Shown one piece after another: positions 32,447 to 40,106 of a stretch of DNA of 64,000 nucleotides; the stretch's first letter is position 1; each line of letters opens with the position of its first letter. The DNA comes from an uncultured Alteromonadaceae bacterium. GTDB taxonomy: Bacteria > Pseudomonadota > Gammaproteobacteria > Enterobacterales > Alteromonadaceae. The position numbers and the translations under genes are program-made. The stretch lies in the NCBI GenBank assembly GCA_947494925.1, contig CANLWS010000012.1, positions 62,001 through 126,000 of the forward strand, read 5' to 3'. The notes below the pieces were generated by a model. That model was not told where the DNA came from. It ran no database searches and was given only the letters and a program-made list of their open reading frames with translations.

Positions 32447-33909
32447 TCCTTTTCTACCACAATACTGAGGGCCTTTTCCTGTGTACGTTCGAACACCTGG
32501 AGTTTTTTAATGGAGTCCTCGGTGAACTCATGACCTTTCGGCAGTATAAGAATATGTGCGGAGTTGAGAATGTTTTTTTTAAGCGTCATGCCAGGCTCAA
32601 GAGCAGACGTAGGTACTGATTTATTCAGATGGTCGTCAGAGACAATTTCTCTATTTTTAATCAGAAGCTCTATAATTTGAGGATCATAACGCGTCCCTGA
32701 ATATTGCTTGAGTTTGGTTCTGACGTCGATATCAGTCACTTCTTCTGCACAGATCCTTTGTTGCTTATACCGCCAGAAATCTCGAGCGACGGCTAAAATT
32801 CGAGCGCCTAAAGGTATCTCTTCAGAGGACAGTTTATTGGGGGACCCTGTGCCGTTGAAATACTCATATTGGCAAGTCAGAATTTCAGTTACAGGTTGCA
32901 AATGGGAAGCGGGCCCTAGTATTAGTCCGGCCTTTTCTGTCTGTGACAGGAATTCTGTTTGTTGCGCATAGTTTAATTCAGAAAATGGCTTATCCAATAG
33001 CTCCTTAGGTAATCCCAACAAGCCCACCTCATTTAACAGACCTGCATAACTAATTTGCTCGATTTGTTTTTGCGGCAACCCCATTAACATGCCAATGCGC
33101 CCCGCCAACTGACTGACGCTTATCGCAAAGCTGCCGCTTAATTCTGGGTTAATACTGATAAAATTAAACAGCATCTGTTGAGTGGCTTCGCTGCGCTTCT
33201 CTATTGTTTTCAAAGTTGCTCGAATTTGTTTGGTACGCAATTCAACCTTATCTTCCAGATTGTGATTCAATTTCTTGAGTAGTGTATTTTGCTGCAAGAC
33301 GACCGCTTGCAACTTATTGTTTTCTTGTTTTAACTTAACCTGTTCCAAGCCCGCTTCTATGGTTTCAACTAGTGCTTGATTATCCCAAGGCTTTTGCATG
33401 AAACGATGGACTTTGCCCAAATTGATTGCTGCAACGGTGGACTCCATATCAGAGTAACCAGTCAGTATTATCCTATGCGCATCCGGCCTAACAACTGCCG
33501 CCTTCTCAAGCAATTCAGCGCCCGACATCCCCGGCATTCTCATGTCTGACATGATTAAATCGACATTATGCTCTTGTAGCAAAGACAATGCTTGTTCACC
33601 ACTTTCAGCCAGCAAAAGCGTATATTCACATTTGCGGAGTATCCGTTTAATCGAGTTTAGAATGTCTTTTTCATCGTCAACAATGAGTACACAAGGACGA
33701 TTTGGCTCTTCATTAAGGTTGGTGGGCAAAGGCATATTGTTGGTTTTAAGAAAAGAAATAAAATCTTCTTTTTTAACTCTGTTATTGCCTCTGCCAGGCA
33801 GCTTATAACCCTTTAAAGCGCCACGCTCTATCCATCTAATGACAGTGCGTAAGTTAACATCACAGTGCTTAGCTATCTCACCTGTGCTTAATGAACTGGA
33901 AATCGTCAT
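32443..33909 (-). CDS. HTH-REC-degenerate HD-GYP response regulator (HnoD-like)
   Basis: A 488-aa protein with an unusual domain order. Residues about 5-60 are an excisionase/MerR-type HTH (STGEIAKHCDVNLRTVIRWIERGALKGYKLPG). About 75-195 is a receiver domain, with acceptor Asp in LIMSDMRMPGMSGAE and Lys in MQKPWDN. A coiled coil (about 200-240) leads to an HD-GYP-like domain (about 245-430). In that domain the metal ligands are lost: LLNEVGLLGLP replaces LLHDIGKIGIP, and GTGSP stands for GYP, though EEIPLGARILAVA remains. It should not hydrolyse c-di-GMP. Shewanella HnoD is a similar degenerate HD-GYP regulator but lacks the HTH. Start at 33909 has AAGGAG. Its 3' end overlaps hnoK by 4 nt (convergent). 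Confidence 0.82.
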   Translation of the reverse strand: MTISSSLSTGEIAKHCDVNLRTVIRWIERGALKGYKLPGRGNNRVKKEDFISFLKTNNMPLPTNLNEEPNRPCVLIVDDEKDILNSIKRILRKCEYTLLLAESGEQALSLLQEHNVDLIMSDMRMPGMSGAELLEKAAVVRPDAHRIILTGYSDMESTVAAINLGKVHRFMQKPWDNQALVETIEAGLEQVKLKQENNKLQAVVLQQNTLLKKLNHNLEDKVELRTKQIRATLKTIEKRSEATQQMLFNFISINPELSGSFAISVSQLAGRIGMLMGLPQKQIEQISYAGLLNEVGLLGLPKELLDKPFSELNYAQQTEFLSQTEKAGLILGPASHLQPVTEILTCQYEYFNGTGSPNKLSSEEIPLGARILAVARDFWRYKQQRICAEEVTDIDVRTKLKQYSGTRYDPQIIELLIKNREIVSDDHLNKSVPTSALEPGMTLKKNILNSAHILILPKGHEFTEDSIKKLQVFERTQEKALSIVVEKD

Positions 33910-33945
33910 AGGTAGCTCCTTTTTCATCACTAGTTATAGCACCAT

Positions 33946-34053
33946 TGACACAAAAGACACATGAGACTTAAGTGTAAGATGTGACTAAATAGATAAATAT
34001 GACTAATGTGTAAAAAATGACTATTGTTAAATATACGACATTAGTGACAAATG
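33946..34053. repeat. Iteron-like array, six 18-bp units
   Basis: GAC occurs at 33947, 33965, 33983, 34001, 34019 and 34037, that is every 18 bp. The units starting at 33982, 34000 and 34018 all begin TGACTA; the outer ones are weaker (TGACAC, AGACTT, CGACAT). Many units have GT near position 9-10 followed by an A-rich half. The array lies directly upstream of the HTH-REC gene, whose excisionase-type HTH is a plausible binder. There is no other gene in 33910-34184; an inverted repeat (AAATACCGA 34108, TCGGTATTT 34155) is the only other structure seen there. Confidence 0.55.
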
Positions 34054-34184
34054 TGTATTGTATGAATTACTATCTTGCAGAGTGCTTTCAAGAGATTAGG
34101 CGAGTGAAATACCGACAATTAACCTTCTCTCAACTATTGAGGCAGTCTTGAATTATCGGTATTTCCTACTCTCTTTACCTATTA

Positions 34185-34703
34185 TTACTCAGCTGAAAAT
34201 ACATATTGCAGATGCAACGATTCATCCAGTTCAACAATCACTTTATTGTTTTCCTGGTGCATATCTAGCTCCAACAGTACTTTGAGAATCGAATTCGATA
34301 ATTCCAAATTCTGATAAAATCGCCCAAATTGATCAGTGCGGGCGATTTTGATTAAGGATTTATCACTTAATCGTTCATCCGTCAGCGCTACGATATCTGG
34401 ATCAATTACTGATACTCGCAATAATGCGCCGCTAACCGGGTTTCCTGCTAAGTCGACAACAGATAGGTCTAGTACCACGCGTTTGTATGTTTCAAAATTG
34501 AACTCCTTTTCTACGTAGAGCTCTGCAGAGGAGCCCGCTTTGCTATCCAATTTAGTGGTGTCGGGCTGATAGTCCTGCTGTGCAAGCGCCATCGTTGATA
34601 CAACAGAAAGCACAATGACCAGCATCAACATAGTCTTAATACTTAGAAACACTGCTGCGGTGGCTAACTTTGAGACATGTTGTAAGGTATTTAAGTTAGG
34701 CAT
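34185..34703 (-). CDS. Secreted protein with Ig-like domain, unknown function
   Basis: A 172-aa protein. The N-terminal hydrophobic stretch (about 15-41) ends in TMALA, a likely signal-peptidase site. The mature part is beta-rich, with VVDLSVVDLAGNPVSGALLRVSVIDPD (about 75-101) of the kind found in Ig-like/invasin or carboxypeptidase regulatory-like domains. The start at 34703 is fixed by GGAGG 6 nt before it. It lies 14 nt downstream of the LruC gene on the same strand, so they form an operon and may act together outside the cell or in the periplasm. Confidence 0.6.
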   Translation of the reverse strand: MPNLNTLQHVSKLATAAVFLSIKTMLMLVIVLSVVSTMALAQQDYQPDTTKLDSKAGSSAELYVEKEFNFETYKRVVLDLSVVDLAGNPVSGALLRVSVIDPDIVALTDERLSDKSLIKIARTDQFGRFYQNLELSNSILKVLLELDMHQENNKVIVELDESLHLQYVFSAE

Positions 34704-34717
34704 AATGTCCTCCAATC

Positions 34718-36340
34718 CTATTCAACCGAGTAAAAGTGAAATTTACGTTCATCTGACTTGTACCACTGATCAGCGGCTTGTCCTGAGCTCTCCACCCATT
34801 GTTCATATTCTGGGTAAGCCCAAAGAATATCGATATACTCCCTTGGGTAATTCCAATCGTCACTGATCTGAATAGCCCAGGGTAAATTGTTTTCAGTTCT
34901 GAAATACCGTCCTTGGGCGGGATCTGATGTGTCATCTTGTCTACCAAACCGGCTTTCATTAAACCAATCCGTAGGCGCAAAGCCTGGTAAATGAATTTCT
35001 AATGATCTGTCACCGGTACGATAGATAAAAAAGTCAAACGCGGAGTGATTTAAATTCGTTTTACCAGCGGTAAACATTACATCAAAGGTGAATGGGACGG
35101 GCGCAAAATAGTCGCATTGTTTGTTGGTATTAAAATGCGAGCATTTTCCTGATTGACCCGTCTGGGTATAGGTTTTGCTGTTTTGCCAAAGCGTTATGAC
35201 AGCATCTGTTTGACTATTCTCTGTATATTTTTCATACACATTGCCATTAATACTTAGATTTGCTGATTCAATGTCTGACGGCAGCATATCCACAAGCCTT
35301 AATGCGAATCCATTTGATTTAGAGGCACCTCTTGCGGTGATAAGTCCATGAACAATAAATCCACTTATCAAACCGTCTGCATCATAGGTTGTTTGTAGTC
35401 GTTCTTTGACCACCAAGTCATTGAAATCGAAGTCTCCCATCTTAGGCCAGTTGTCTTCATATGCCAGGGTCACATAGCTATCTTGCGTAGGAAAATAACT
35501 GCTATAAGCGCGGCGGTAATCGTTGGGGAATTCATCTTGGTCATCACTCAAACCGTCTGCATCGCTGTCATCTGCATTGGGAACTTTAACAAGTGGTTCT
35601 TTATCAATAGCGGTTTCGGGCGTTGATTTAACGCTAAATACTGCGTCATTAAAGTCATTATCACCCCATGTTCTTGGCAGATCTTCAAAGCCGATAATAA
35701 CCTCAGAGACTTCCTCATCGTATAGTAGTACGGCATGTTGACGAAGTGCCGGATCGCTTTCAGGGTTAAGATCTTGAAGTGAATAGTAGTAAGGCACTTT
35801 GTTGGCCTTTACACCGTTGTAATAATCAAACCCGTTAGCGGCGATAAAAAAACCAATGCTGGTGTTTGCCGGGAATACACCCAGGCTCAATCGGTGTCCA
35901 TTGGCCATATGTGGATAAGATAGATTGGGGAATACAATAGTTTCTTGTACTTCTGAAGGTGACTGAGGGGGATTGTTCCTATCAAATGTAAAGAAACCAA
36001 AGGAGTTTCTATAGCCAGCGCCTTCATGAATAAAAGTGACAAAAACCTCTGCCGTTTCGGTTAGGTAAATGGTTGAACCGCTGTCATCAGTGATAAAAGC
36101 TTCATTCAATTCACTTTCTGGTAGAGCATTATTGATCCGCTGGAAGAAATCGTCGCTGTATTCATTTCGACTCCAGGACATATTGTTGGGTTTACCGATA
36201 TTACGATTATATCCTTGAGGCCAGGGTTGGCCCGACAGGAATTGCCAGACATACTGGCCATTGTCCTGTTCCGTTGCTGGCGCTATATTGCTCGCGGCAG
36301 CAAATATTAGCATTGCCGCGACTCGTAGTGAGAATTTCAT
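34718..36340 (-). CDS. LruC-domain, DUF4114-containing secreted protein
   Basis: A 540-aa exported protein with a signal peptide (MKFSLRVAAMLIFAAASNIAPA). A DUF4114-type segment ends in VIIGFEDLPRTWGDNDFNDAVFSV (about residues 215-240). An acidic linker, DADGLSDDQDEFPNDYRRA, resembles calcium-binding thrombospondin type 3 repeats. The second half is an LruC domain marked by AYEDNWPKMGDFDFNDLVVK and the terminal WAYPEYEQWVESSG. Such proteins are surface or matrix proteins in marine bacteria. It is transcribed away from the EPS cluster with a -24/-12 promoter candidate upstream, suggesting shared control with the polysaccharide genes. Confidence 0.82.
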   Translation of the reverse strand: MKFSLRVAAMLIFAAASNIAPATEQDNGQYVWQFLSGQPWPQGYNRNIGKPNNMSWSRNEYSDDFFQRINNALPESELNEAFITDDSGSTIYLTETAEVFVTFIHEGAGYRNSFGFFTFDRNNPPQSPSEVQETIVFPNLSYPHMANGHRLSLGVFPANTSIGFFIAANGFDYYNGVKANKVPYYYSLQDLNPESDPALRQHAVLLYDEEVSEVIIGFEDLPRTWGDNDFNDAVFSVKSTPETAIDKEPLVKVPNADDSDADGLSDDQDEFPNDYRRAYSSYFPTQDSYVTLAYEDNWPKMGDFDFNDLVVKERLQTTYDADGLISGFIVHGLITARGASKSNGFALRLVDMLPSDIESANLSINGNVYEKYTENSQTDAVITLWQNSKTYTQTGQSGKCSHFNTNKQCDYFAPVPFTFDVMFTAGKTNLNHSAFDFFIYRTGDRSLEIHLPGFAPTDWFNESRFGRQDDTSDPAQGRYFRTENNLPWAIQISDDWNYPREYIDILWAYPEYEQWVESSGQAADQWYKSDERKFHFYSVE

Positions 36341-36395
36341 AAATCATCTCCTGTTGTTGCACTTTGTCACGGGAAGAGTGTGACTGACGTTCTAT

Positions 36396-36411
36396 TGCCA
36401 GCATCAGGCCA
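36396..36411 (-). promoter_or_regulatory. Sigma-54 type promoter of the lruC operon
   Basis: On the minus strand TGGCCTGATGCTGGCA fits TGGCACG-N4-TTGCA, with the invariant GG and GC at the right spacing. It lies 56 nt upstream of the 36340 start. Confidence 0.5.
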
Positions 36412-36483
36412 ACTATTAATTATTCAATAAAAACAAAGGGTTGAGATTTTTTCTGTGGAAAAGTTAAGTCTCTAAATAGGTTT

Positions 36484-36501
36484 TTTTGCATATTGCATTG
36501 C
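36484..36501. promoter_or_regulatory. Candidate enhancer site between divergent sigma-54 promoters
   Basis: TTTTGCATATTGCATTGC resembles the enhancer-like motif TTTTGCGTTTTGMAAATG found at 37664-37681 and 39926-39943 (about 12 of 18 positions). It sits 70 nt from the rightward promoter (36571) and 73 nt from the leftward one (36411), so one site could serve both. Confidence 0.4.
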
Positions 36502-36570
36502 AATAGGAGAGGTTTTTCTCAAATCGCTCAGTTAACAGCGATTTGTACCTCAAACTTGGGCATTTAAAGG

Positions 36571-36586
36571 TGGATTGATTTTTGCA
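36571..36586 (+). promoter_or_regulatory. Sigma-54 type promoter of the first glycosyltransferase gene
   Basis: TGGATTGATTTTTGCA keeps the GG and TTGCA elements at the exact -24/-12 spacing. It ends 38 nt before the ATG at 36624. Confidence 0.6.
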
Positions 36587-36623
36587 GAGGCAATCATAAA
36601 GCGTGTAATCAGGAGTAAAACGA

Positions 36624-37448
36624 ATGGCAAAAACCACCTTGGTATTTAGCATTGCGTTAAACGGCTATCAGTGGCTTTACAAAGACTATCTCCGTTCCCA
36701 TGCGCAGTTTGCTAGCAAACACAACTATGCCTATCAGGCCGTGACCAGACCTTTTATTACCTCAAAGGGGGTAGAATGTTGCTGGTTAAAACTTACGCTG
36801 CTTCAGGAAGCGTTGAAAGCGGGATATGACAACGTACTCTTTGTTGATGCCGACGCCTACATCCAAGATAATGCCCCTGATCTAGAGAGCAATTTTCATA
36901 TTGGTAAATACCTTTATCTGGCACGCAGTTACAGCGGCCGGTTTAATTCAGGTGTGATACTGATAAAGAATAGCCAGGTTATCCGAACGTGGCTGCGCAA
37001 TCTGCTAGCGGATCGCCATCAGCCTATATCAGCTGCCAACAGTGTGGGTTGGGGAGAGAACGGCCACGTTATCGAACACTGTAAAAACCGTGACTTTGTT
37101 TCAACACTTGATAACCGATGGAACAATACACACGACCCTGCCCTCAAAGACTACATTCGCCATTTTAGCTTTGGCCCTCTTAGACAAAGCTTAATGTTGA
37201 ATCTTATCCACAAATGTTTTTCAAGATTGACCTCTTTGTTCTCAAAGACAACACGAGTGTTGCAGAAAGCTGGGCTGATAAACATACTAGATGATGGACT
37301 CGTTTCGCTGACCCAACGGGTTTTGCGATTGTATCCAATTTTCACCTCTGTAGACGAACTTTCTGCTGGCCACGACTGTCATGTGAACTGCGCTGACACA
37401 CCTGATATTCGTTGTTCAAAATCATTGCATTTTCAACAAGGGAAATAG
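36624..37448 (+). CDS. Glycosyltransferase (GT-A fold), EPS cluster
   Basis: A 274-aa protein. NVLFVDADAYIQDNAPDLE contains the DxD motif that binds Mg and the nucleotide sugar; RFNSGVILIKNSQ and GWGENGHVIEHC follow the pattern of GT-A enzymes related to the GMA12/MNN10 galactosyltransferases. The N-terminal TTLVFSIALNGYQWLYKDYLRSHAQFA contributes to donor binding. No transmembrane segment. The donor and acceptor are unknown. A perfect AGGAG supports the start. It is separated from the main EPS operon by 393 nt. Confidence 0.75.
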   Translation: MAKTTLVFSIALNGYQWLYKDYLRSHAQFASKHNYAYQAVTRPFITSKGVECCWLKLTLLQEALKAGYDNVLFVDADAYIQDNAPDLESNFHIGKYLYLARSYSGRFNSGVILIKNSQVIRTWLRNLLADRHQPISAANSVGWGENGHVIEHCKNRDFVSTLDNRWNNTHDPALKDYIRHFSFGPLRQSLMLNLIHKCFSRLTSLFSKTTRVLQKAGLINILDDGLVSLTQRVLRLYPIFTSVDELSAGHDCHVNCADTPDIRCSKSLHFQQGK

Positions 37449-37652
37449 CATTTCTAGTATGCCAACGAGTGGAATGGTGCACACTGAATTTTAAGTGCAC
37501 ACCATCAAGTCTTCGGGCTATCTGGTGGTGTTGAAATCGACAATGATGCGTATTCTTTGTTGGGGTTTATGGACCGGAAATACCTCTCAATTCCTATAAT
37601 GCTGACTCTTCAACAGCAAACTTAGATTACCCATTCTCAAAATCAAAAAATT

Positions 37653-37681
37653 TTTTCAAAACGCATTTTCAAAACGCAAAA
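37653..37681. promoter_or_regulatory. Candidate enhancer site of the EPS operon, with 13-bp direct repeat
   Basis: TTTTCAAAACGCA occurs twice in direct tandem at 37653-37665 and 37666-37678. Read on the minus strand, 37664-37681 is TTTTGCGTTTTGAAAATG, which matches 39926-39943 in 17 of 18 positions. It lies 73-100 nt upstream of the promoter at 37754, a normal enhancer distance. No gene is seen in 37449-37841; a dyad near 37484-37503 may end the preceding gene. Confidence 0.55.
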
Positions 37682-37753
37682 ATCTACTCAAACCAAAAAA
37701 GTAAATTTATAAATAAACCAATTAAAACAATACGTTATGTGAATATTTAAAGT

Positions 37754-37769
37754 TGGCACGGACTCCGCA
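37754..37769 (+). promoter_or_regulatory. Sigma-54 type promoter of the wecG-like operon
   Basis: TGGCACGGACTCCGCA has a perfect TGGCACG -24 box, and the -12 GC lies at the correct distance (CCGCA instead of TTGCA). The start codon is 73 nt downstream. Confidence 0.65.
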
Positions 37770-37841
37770 ATAGAAATATCAAACAAGACGTTGAAGCGAG
37801 AAGCTTTATATTTCTTAAAGATTAGATTGATGGAGAAGATT

Positions 37842-39137
37842 ATGCATAGCAGTACAGTATCTTTAAATCAGAGAAGAAGAGTCACTGACAGAAAACCAAT
37901 TAAAGGTCTTGTCCTTTTCAACCTGGAGCGCACCTTTGCTTTTATGCTGATTGTTCTAATGAGTCCGCTTTACGTGTTTAATATGCTGATGGCTACTGCG
38001 CAAGGGAAGTCATTGCTGGAAAGCAAATCTGGAAAGGATTGCATGGGAAATACATTTACTCTGCACCGCTTCAGTACTGGTTTCCTGCGTGAGTTCGCTT
38101 TGACCTGGTCAGTATTATGCGGCCAATTAAAGTTTTGCGGTATGCCAATGTCGCTTGATTTGGAGGATAGCCAAAAAAGAAACTTGCAAACATATCGCCA
38201 TATTCGGACCGGGTATTTTAATCTGGTCCAAATTCAAAGAGCCAGTGGCTTAGCATCTATGTCAGTCGACCAGACTCTGATAACGCAATTTAATGGTGGA
38301 GCTTTCTATCAATTTTCTCTTCTGTTGCGTGCTTTGTTTAACCGCTTCTTCTATAGCAGGGCAGGCGATCAGCTTAACACTCCAGAAGAATTTGATTTAT
38401 TCGGACTAAAGATCCATAACCACAGCCTGAACGAAGCAGTTGAATGGGCACTTTCCAGAAATTATTCAGCAAGTCCTGCGATGCCTTGTCAAACAGGCTG
38501 TTTTATTAATGTGAATTCGATAAACCTGATAGCAGAACATAAAGACCTTAAAACAGCGATAAAGCAAACCAATCGGTGTTTTGCTGACGGCGCGGGCATT
38601 CGCCTTGCTGCCAAAACTGTGGGTATCAACGTCAAAGAAAACGTTAACGGTACCGACATGTTAATGCCGCTATGCGCATCTGCTCTTGAAAAAGGTCATT
38701 CAATCTATTTTATGGGATCAAAACCAGGCGTAGCAAAAAGTGCCGCTGATAACTTGCTAAAACAGTTTCCAGAATTGAAGGTCGCTGGCGAGCAGCATGG
38801 TTACTTTGACGAGTCTGAATCTCAAGAAATTATAGACGCAATTAACGCATCCAAAGCCGACATTTTGCTCATTGCAATGGGTTCTCCCATGCAGGAAAAA
38901 TGGTTGGTGGCAAACGCCAGCAAACTGAACTGCGGAACGGCAATGGCTGTGGGCGGACTATTCGATTTCTACTCTGGCAACATTCCACGAGCACCATTGT
39001 GGATGCGAGAGATTGGCATGGAGTGGGTATGGCGCCTGCTGCAGGAACCCAAGACTAAATTCCGTCGATATGTTATCGGCAACCCTTTGTTCCTTATACA
39101 AATTTATCTATTTAATCGTGCAAGAAAAGGATGGTAA
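37842..39137 (+). CDS. WecG/TagA/CpsF glycosyltransferase with sugar-transferase-like N-terminus
   Basis: A 431-aa protein. Residues about 185-431 are a complete WecG/TagA/CpsF enzyme: VNSINLIAEHKDL, the catalytic-region DGAGIRLAAKT, NGTDMLMPL, FMGSKPGVA and AMGSPMQEKWL. These transfer ManNAcA- or ManNAc-like sugars to a lipid-linked acceptor. The first 180 residues instead resemble a decayed polyprenyl-phosphate sugar phosphotransferase: a membrane hairpin (AFMLIVLMSPLYVFNMLMA) followed by SKSGKDCMGNTFTLHRFST, parallel to the RIGKYGRHFKMYKFRS segment of the next gene, but without the catalytic Asp-Glu motif. The start at 37842 has GGAG 6 nt upstream; a TTG at 37791 is rejected. Confidence 0.85.
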   Translation: MHSSTVSLNQRRRVTDRKPIKGLVLFNLERTFAFMLIVLMSPLYVFNMLMATAQGKSLLESKSGKDCMGNTFTLHRFSTGFLREFALTWSVLCGQLKFCGMPMSLDLEDSQKRNLQTYRHIRTGYFNLVQIQRASGLASMSVDQTLITQFNGGAFYQFSLLLRALFNRFFYSRAGDQLNTPEEFDLFGLKIHNHSLNEAVEWALSRNYSASPAMPCQTGCFINVNSINLIAEHKDLKTAIKQTNRCFADGAGIRLAAKTVGINVKENVNGTDMLMPLCASALEKGHSIYFMGSKPGVAKSAADNLLKQFPELKVAGEQHGYFDESESQEIIDAINASKADILLIAMGSPMQEKWLVANASKLNCGTAMAVGGLFDFYSGNIPRAPLWMREIGMEWVWRLLQEPKTKFRRYVIGNPLFLIQIYLFNRARKGW

Positions 39138-39139
39138 TT

Positions 39140-39835
39140 ATGACTACCTCAACATTAACTCACACTAGAATTCCAAACGCCGCCTTGTCAAACAGAGCTG
39201 CACAGTCCACATCAGAGCAGGCTGTTAACGGTTCACATAAAGGGTTGCCTATGTTCTTGCAAAGAGGAGTGGCTATGTTGGCTATTCTGGCTTTGTCGCC
39301 GGTTTTCCTTCTGACAATCTTACTCATACGACTGGAGAGTCGGGGCAACTGCTTCTTTAGTCAGGATCGTATCGGTAAATATGGCCGCCACTTTAAGATG
39401 TATAAATTTCGTTCTATGTATCTGAAAACGGATCCGAACTATCGTGAGCCGGATCCGAGCCAAAGTGACCGCGATGGCATTTGTAAAAAGTACAAGCAGG
39501 ATCCTCGCATCACCAAAGTAGGAGCATTTATCCGCAAATTCTCCATTGACGAACTACCTCAACTAATCAATATTGCCCGGGGTGATATGGCACTGATTGG
39601 TCCTCGCCCAGCCCTTTCTATAGAGGTTAACGAATACCCAAGCTCAGCGTTAGTGAGATTAAATGGTGTTCCCGGGTTATCCGGCTTATGGCAAGTATCT
39701 GGTCGCGCTGATACTGATTTTAAGACTCAGGTTAATCTGGACGACGAATACCTCAAGAAACAGAGTATTTGGTTGGATGTGAAGATTCTCTTTGCAACTA
39801 TCCCTTGTGTTATAAGTGCTAAAGGCGCGTATTAA
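39140..39835 (+). CDS. Polyprenyl-phosphate sugar phosphotransferase (initiating enzyme)
   Basis: A 231-aa member of the bacterial sugar transferase family (WcaJ/PglC type). A membrane segment near residues 45-70 (GVAMLAILALSPVFLLTILLIRLES) is followed by the cytoplasmic catalytic part: FSQDRIGKYGRHFKMYKFRSMY, TKVGAFIRKFSIDELPQLINI (with the Asp-Glu dyad) and the GDMALIGPRPAL signature. It starts repeat-unit synthesis by transferring a sugar phosphate to undecaprenyl phosphate. It begins 2 nt after the wecG-like stop codon, so they are coupled; a terminator follows. Confidence 0.93.
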   Translation: MTTSTLTHTRIPNAALSNRAAQSTSEQAVNGSHKGLPMFLQRGVAMLAILALSPVFLLTILLIRLESRGNCFFSQDRIGKYGRHFKMYKFRSMYLKTDPNYREPDPSQSDRDGICKKYKQDPRITKVGAFIRKFSIDELPQLINIARGDMALIGPRPALSIEVNEYPSSALVRLNGVPGLSGLWQVSGRADTDFKTQVNLDDEYLKKQSIWLDVKILFATIPCVISAKGAY

Positions 39836-39855
39836 CAACAAAGATCCAGCCACAA

Positions 39856-39886
39856 AAACAGCGATGCTTGCGTCGCTGTTTTTTTA
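39856..39886 (+). terminator. Intrinsic terminator after the sugar transferase
   Basis: AAACAGCGA (39856-39864) and TCGCTGTTT (39873-39881) pair around an 8-nt loop, followed by TTTTT. It separates the two-gene unit from the next, sigma-54-promoted unit. Confidence 0.85.
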
Positions 39887-39918
39887 CGTATACAAAACCA
39901 CCAATAACACACCTGATT

Positions 39919-39980
39919 ATTCGCATTTTGCGTTTTGCAAATGAAAAAAAGTCATTGGGAAATTCAGGCAAAATGCGAAT
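39919..39980. promoter_or_regulatory. Enhancer-like inverted repeat upstream of the polysaccharide export gene
   Basis: ATTCGCATTTTGC (39919-39931) and GCAAAATGCGAAT (39968-39980) are perfect 13-bp inverted arms. The left arm runs into TTTTGCGTTTTGCAAATG (39926-39943), shared with the site at 37664-37681 (17 of 18 positions). The block lies 61-122 nt upstream of the -24/-12 promoter at 40041. Confidence 0.6.
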
Positions 39981-40040
39981 CTGGTTTTTACCATTAAAAA
40001 AATAACCATAAAAAACAAATAGATAGGATTTTTACTAAGT

Positions 40041-40056
40041 TGGCCCACTTGCTGCA
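40041..40056 (+). promoter_or_regulatory. Sigma-54 type promoter of the export/polymerisation operon
   Basis: TGGCCCACTTGCTGCA matches TGGCACG-N4-TTGCA at the invariant GG and GC with correct spacing. It lies 51 nt before the ATG at 40107. Confidence 0.65.
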
Positions 40057-40106
40057 ATTTATATGTATTAATGCAGTAGTGGCGAAATGCCAACAAGGGT
40101 AAAAAC

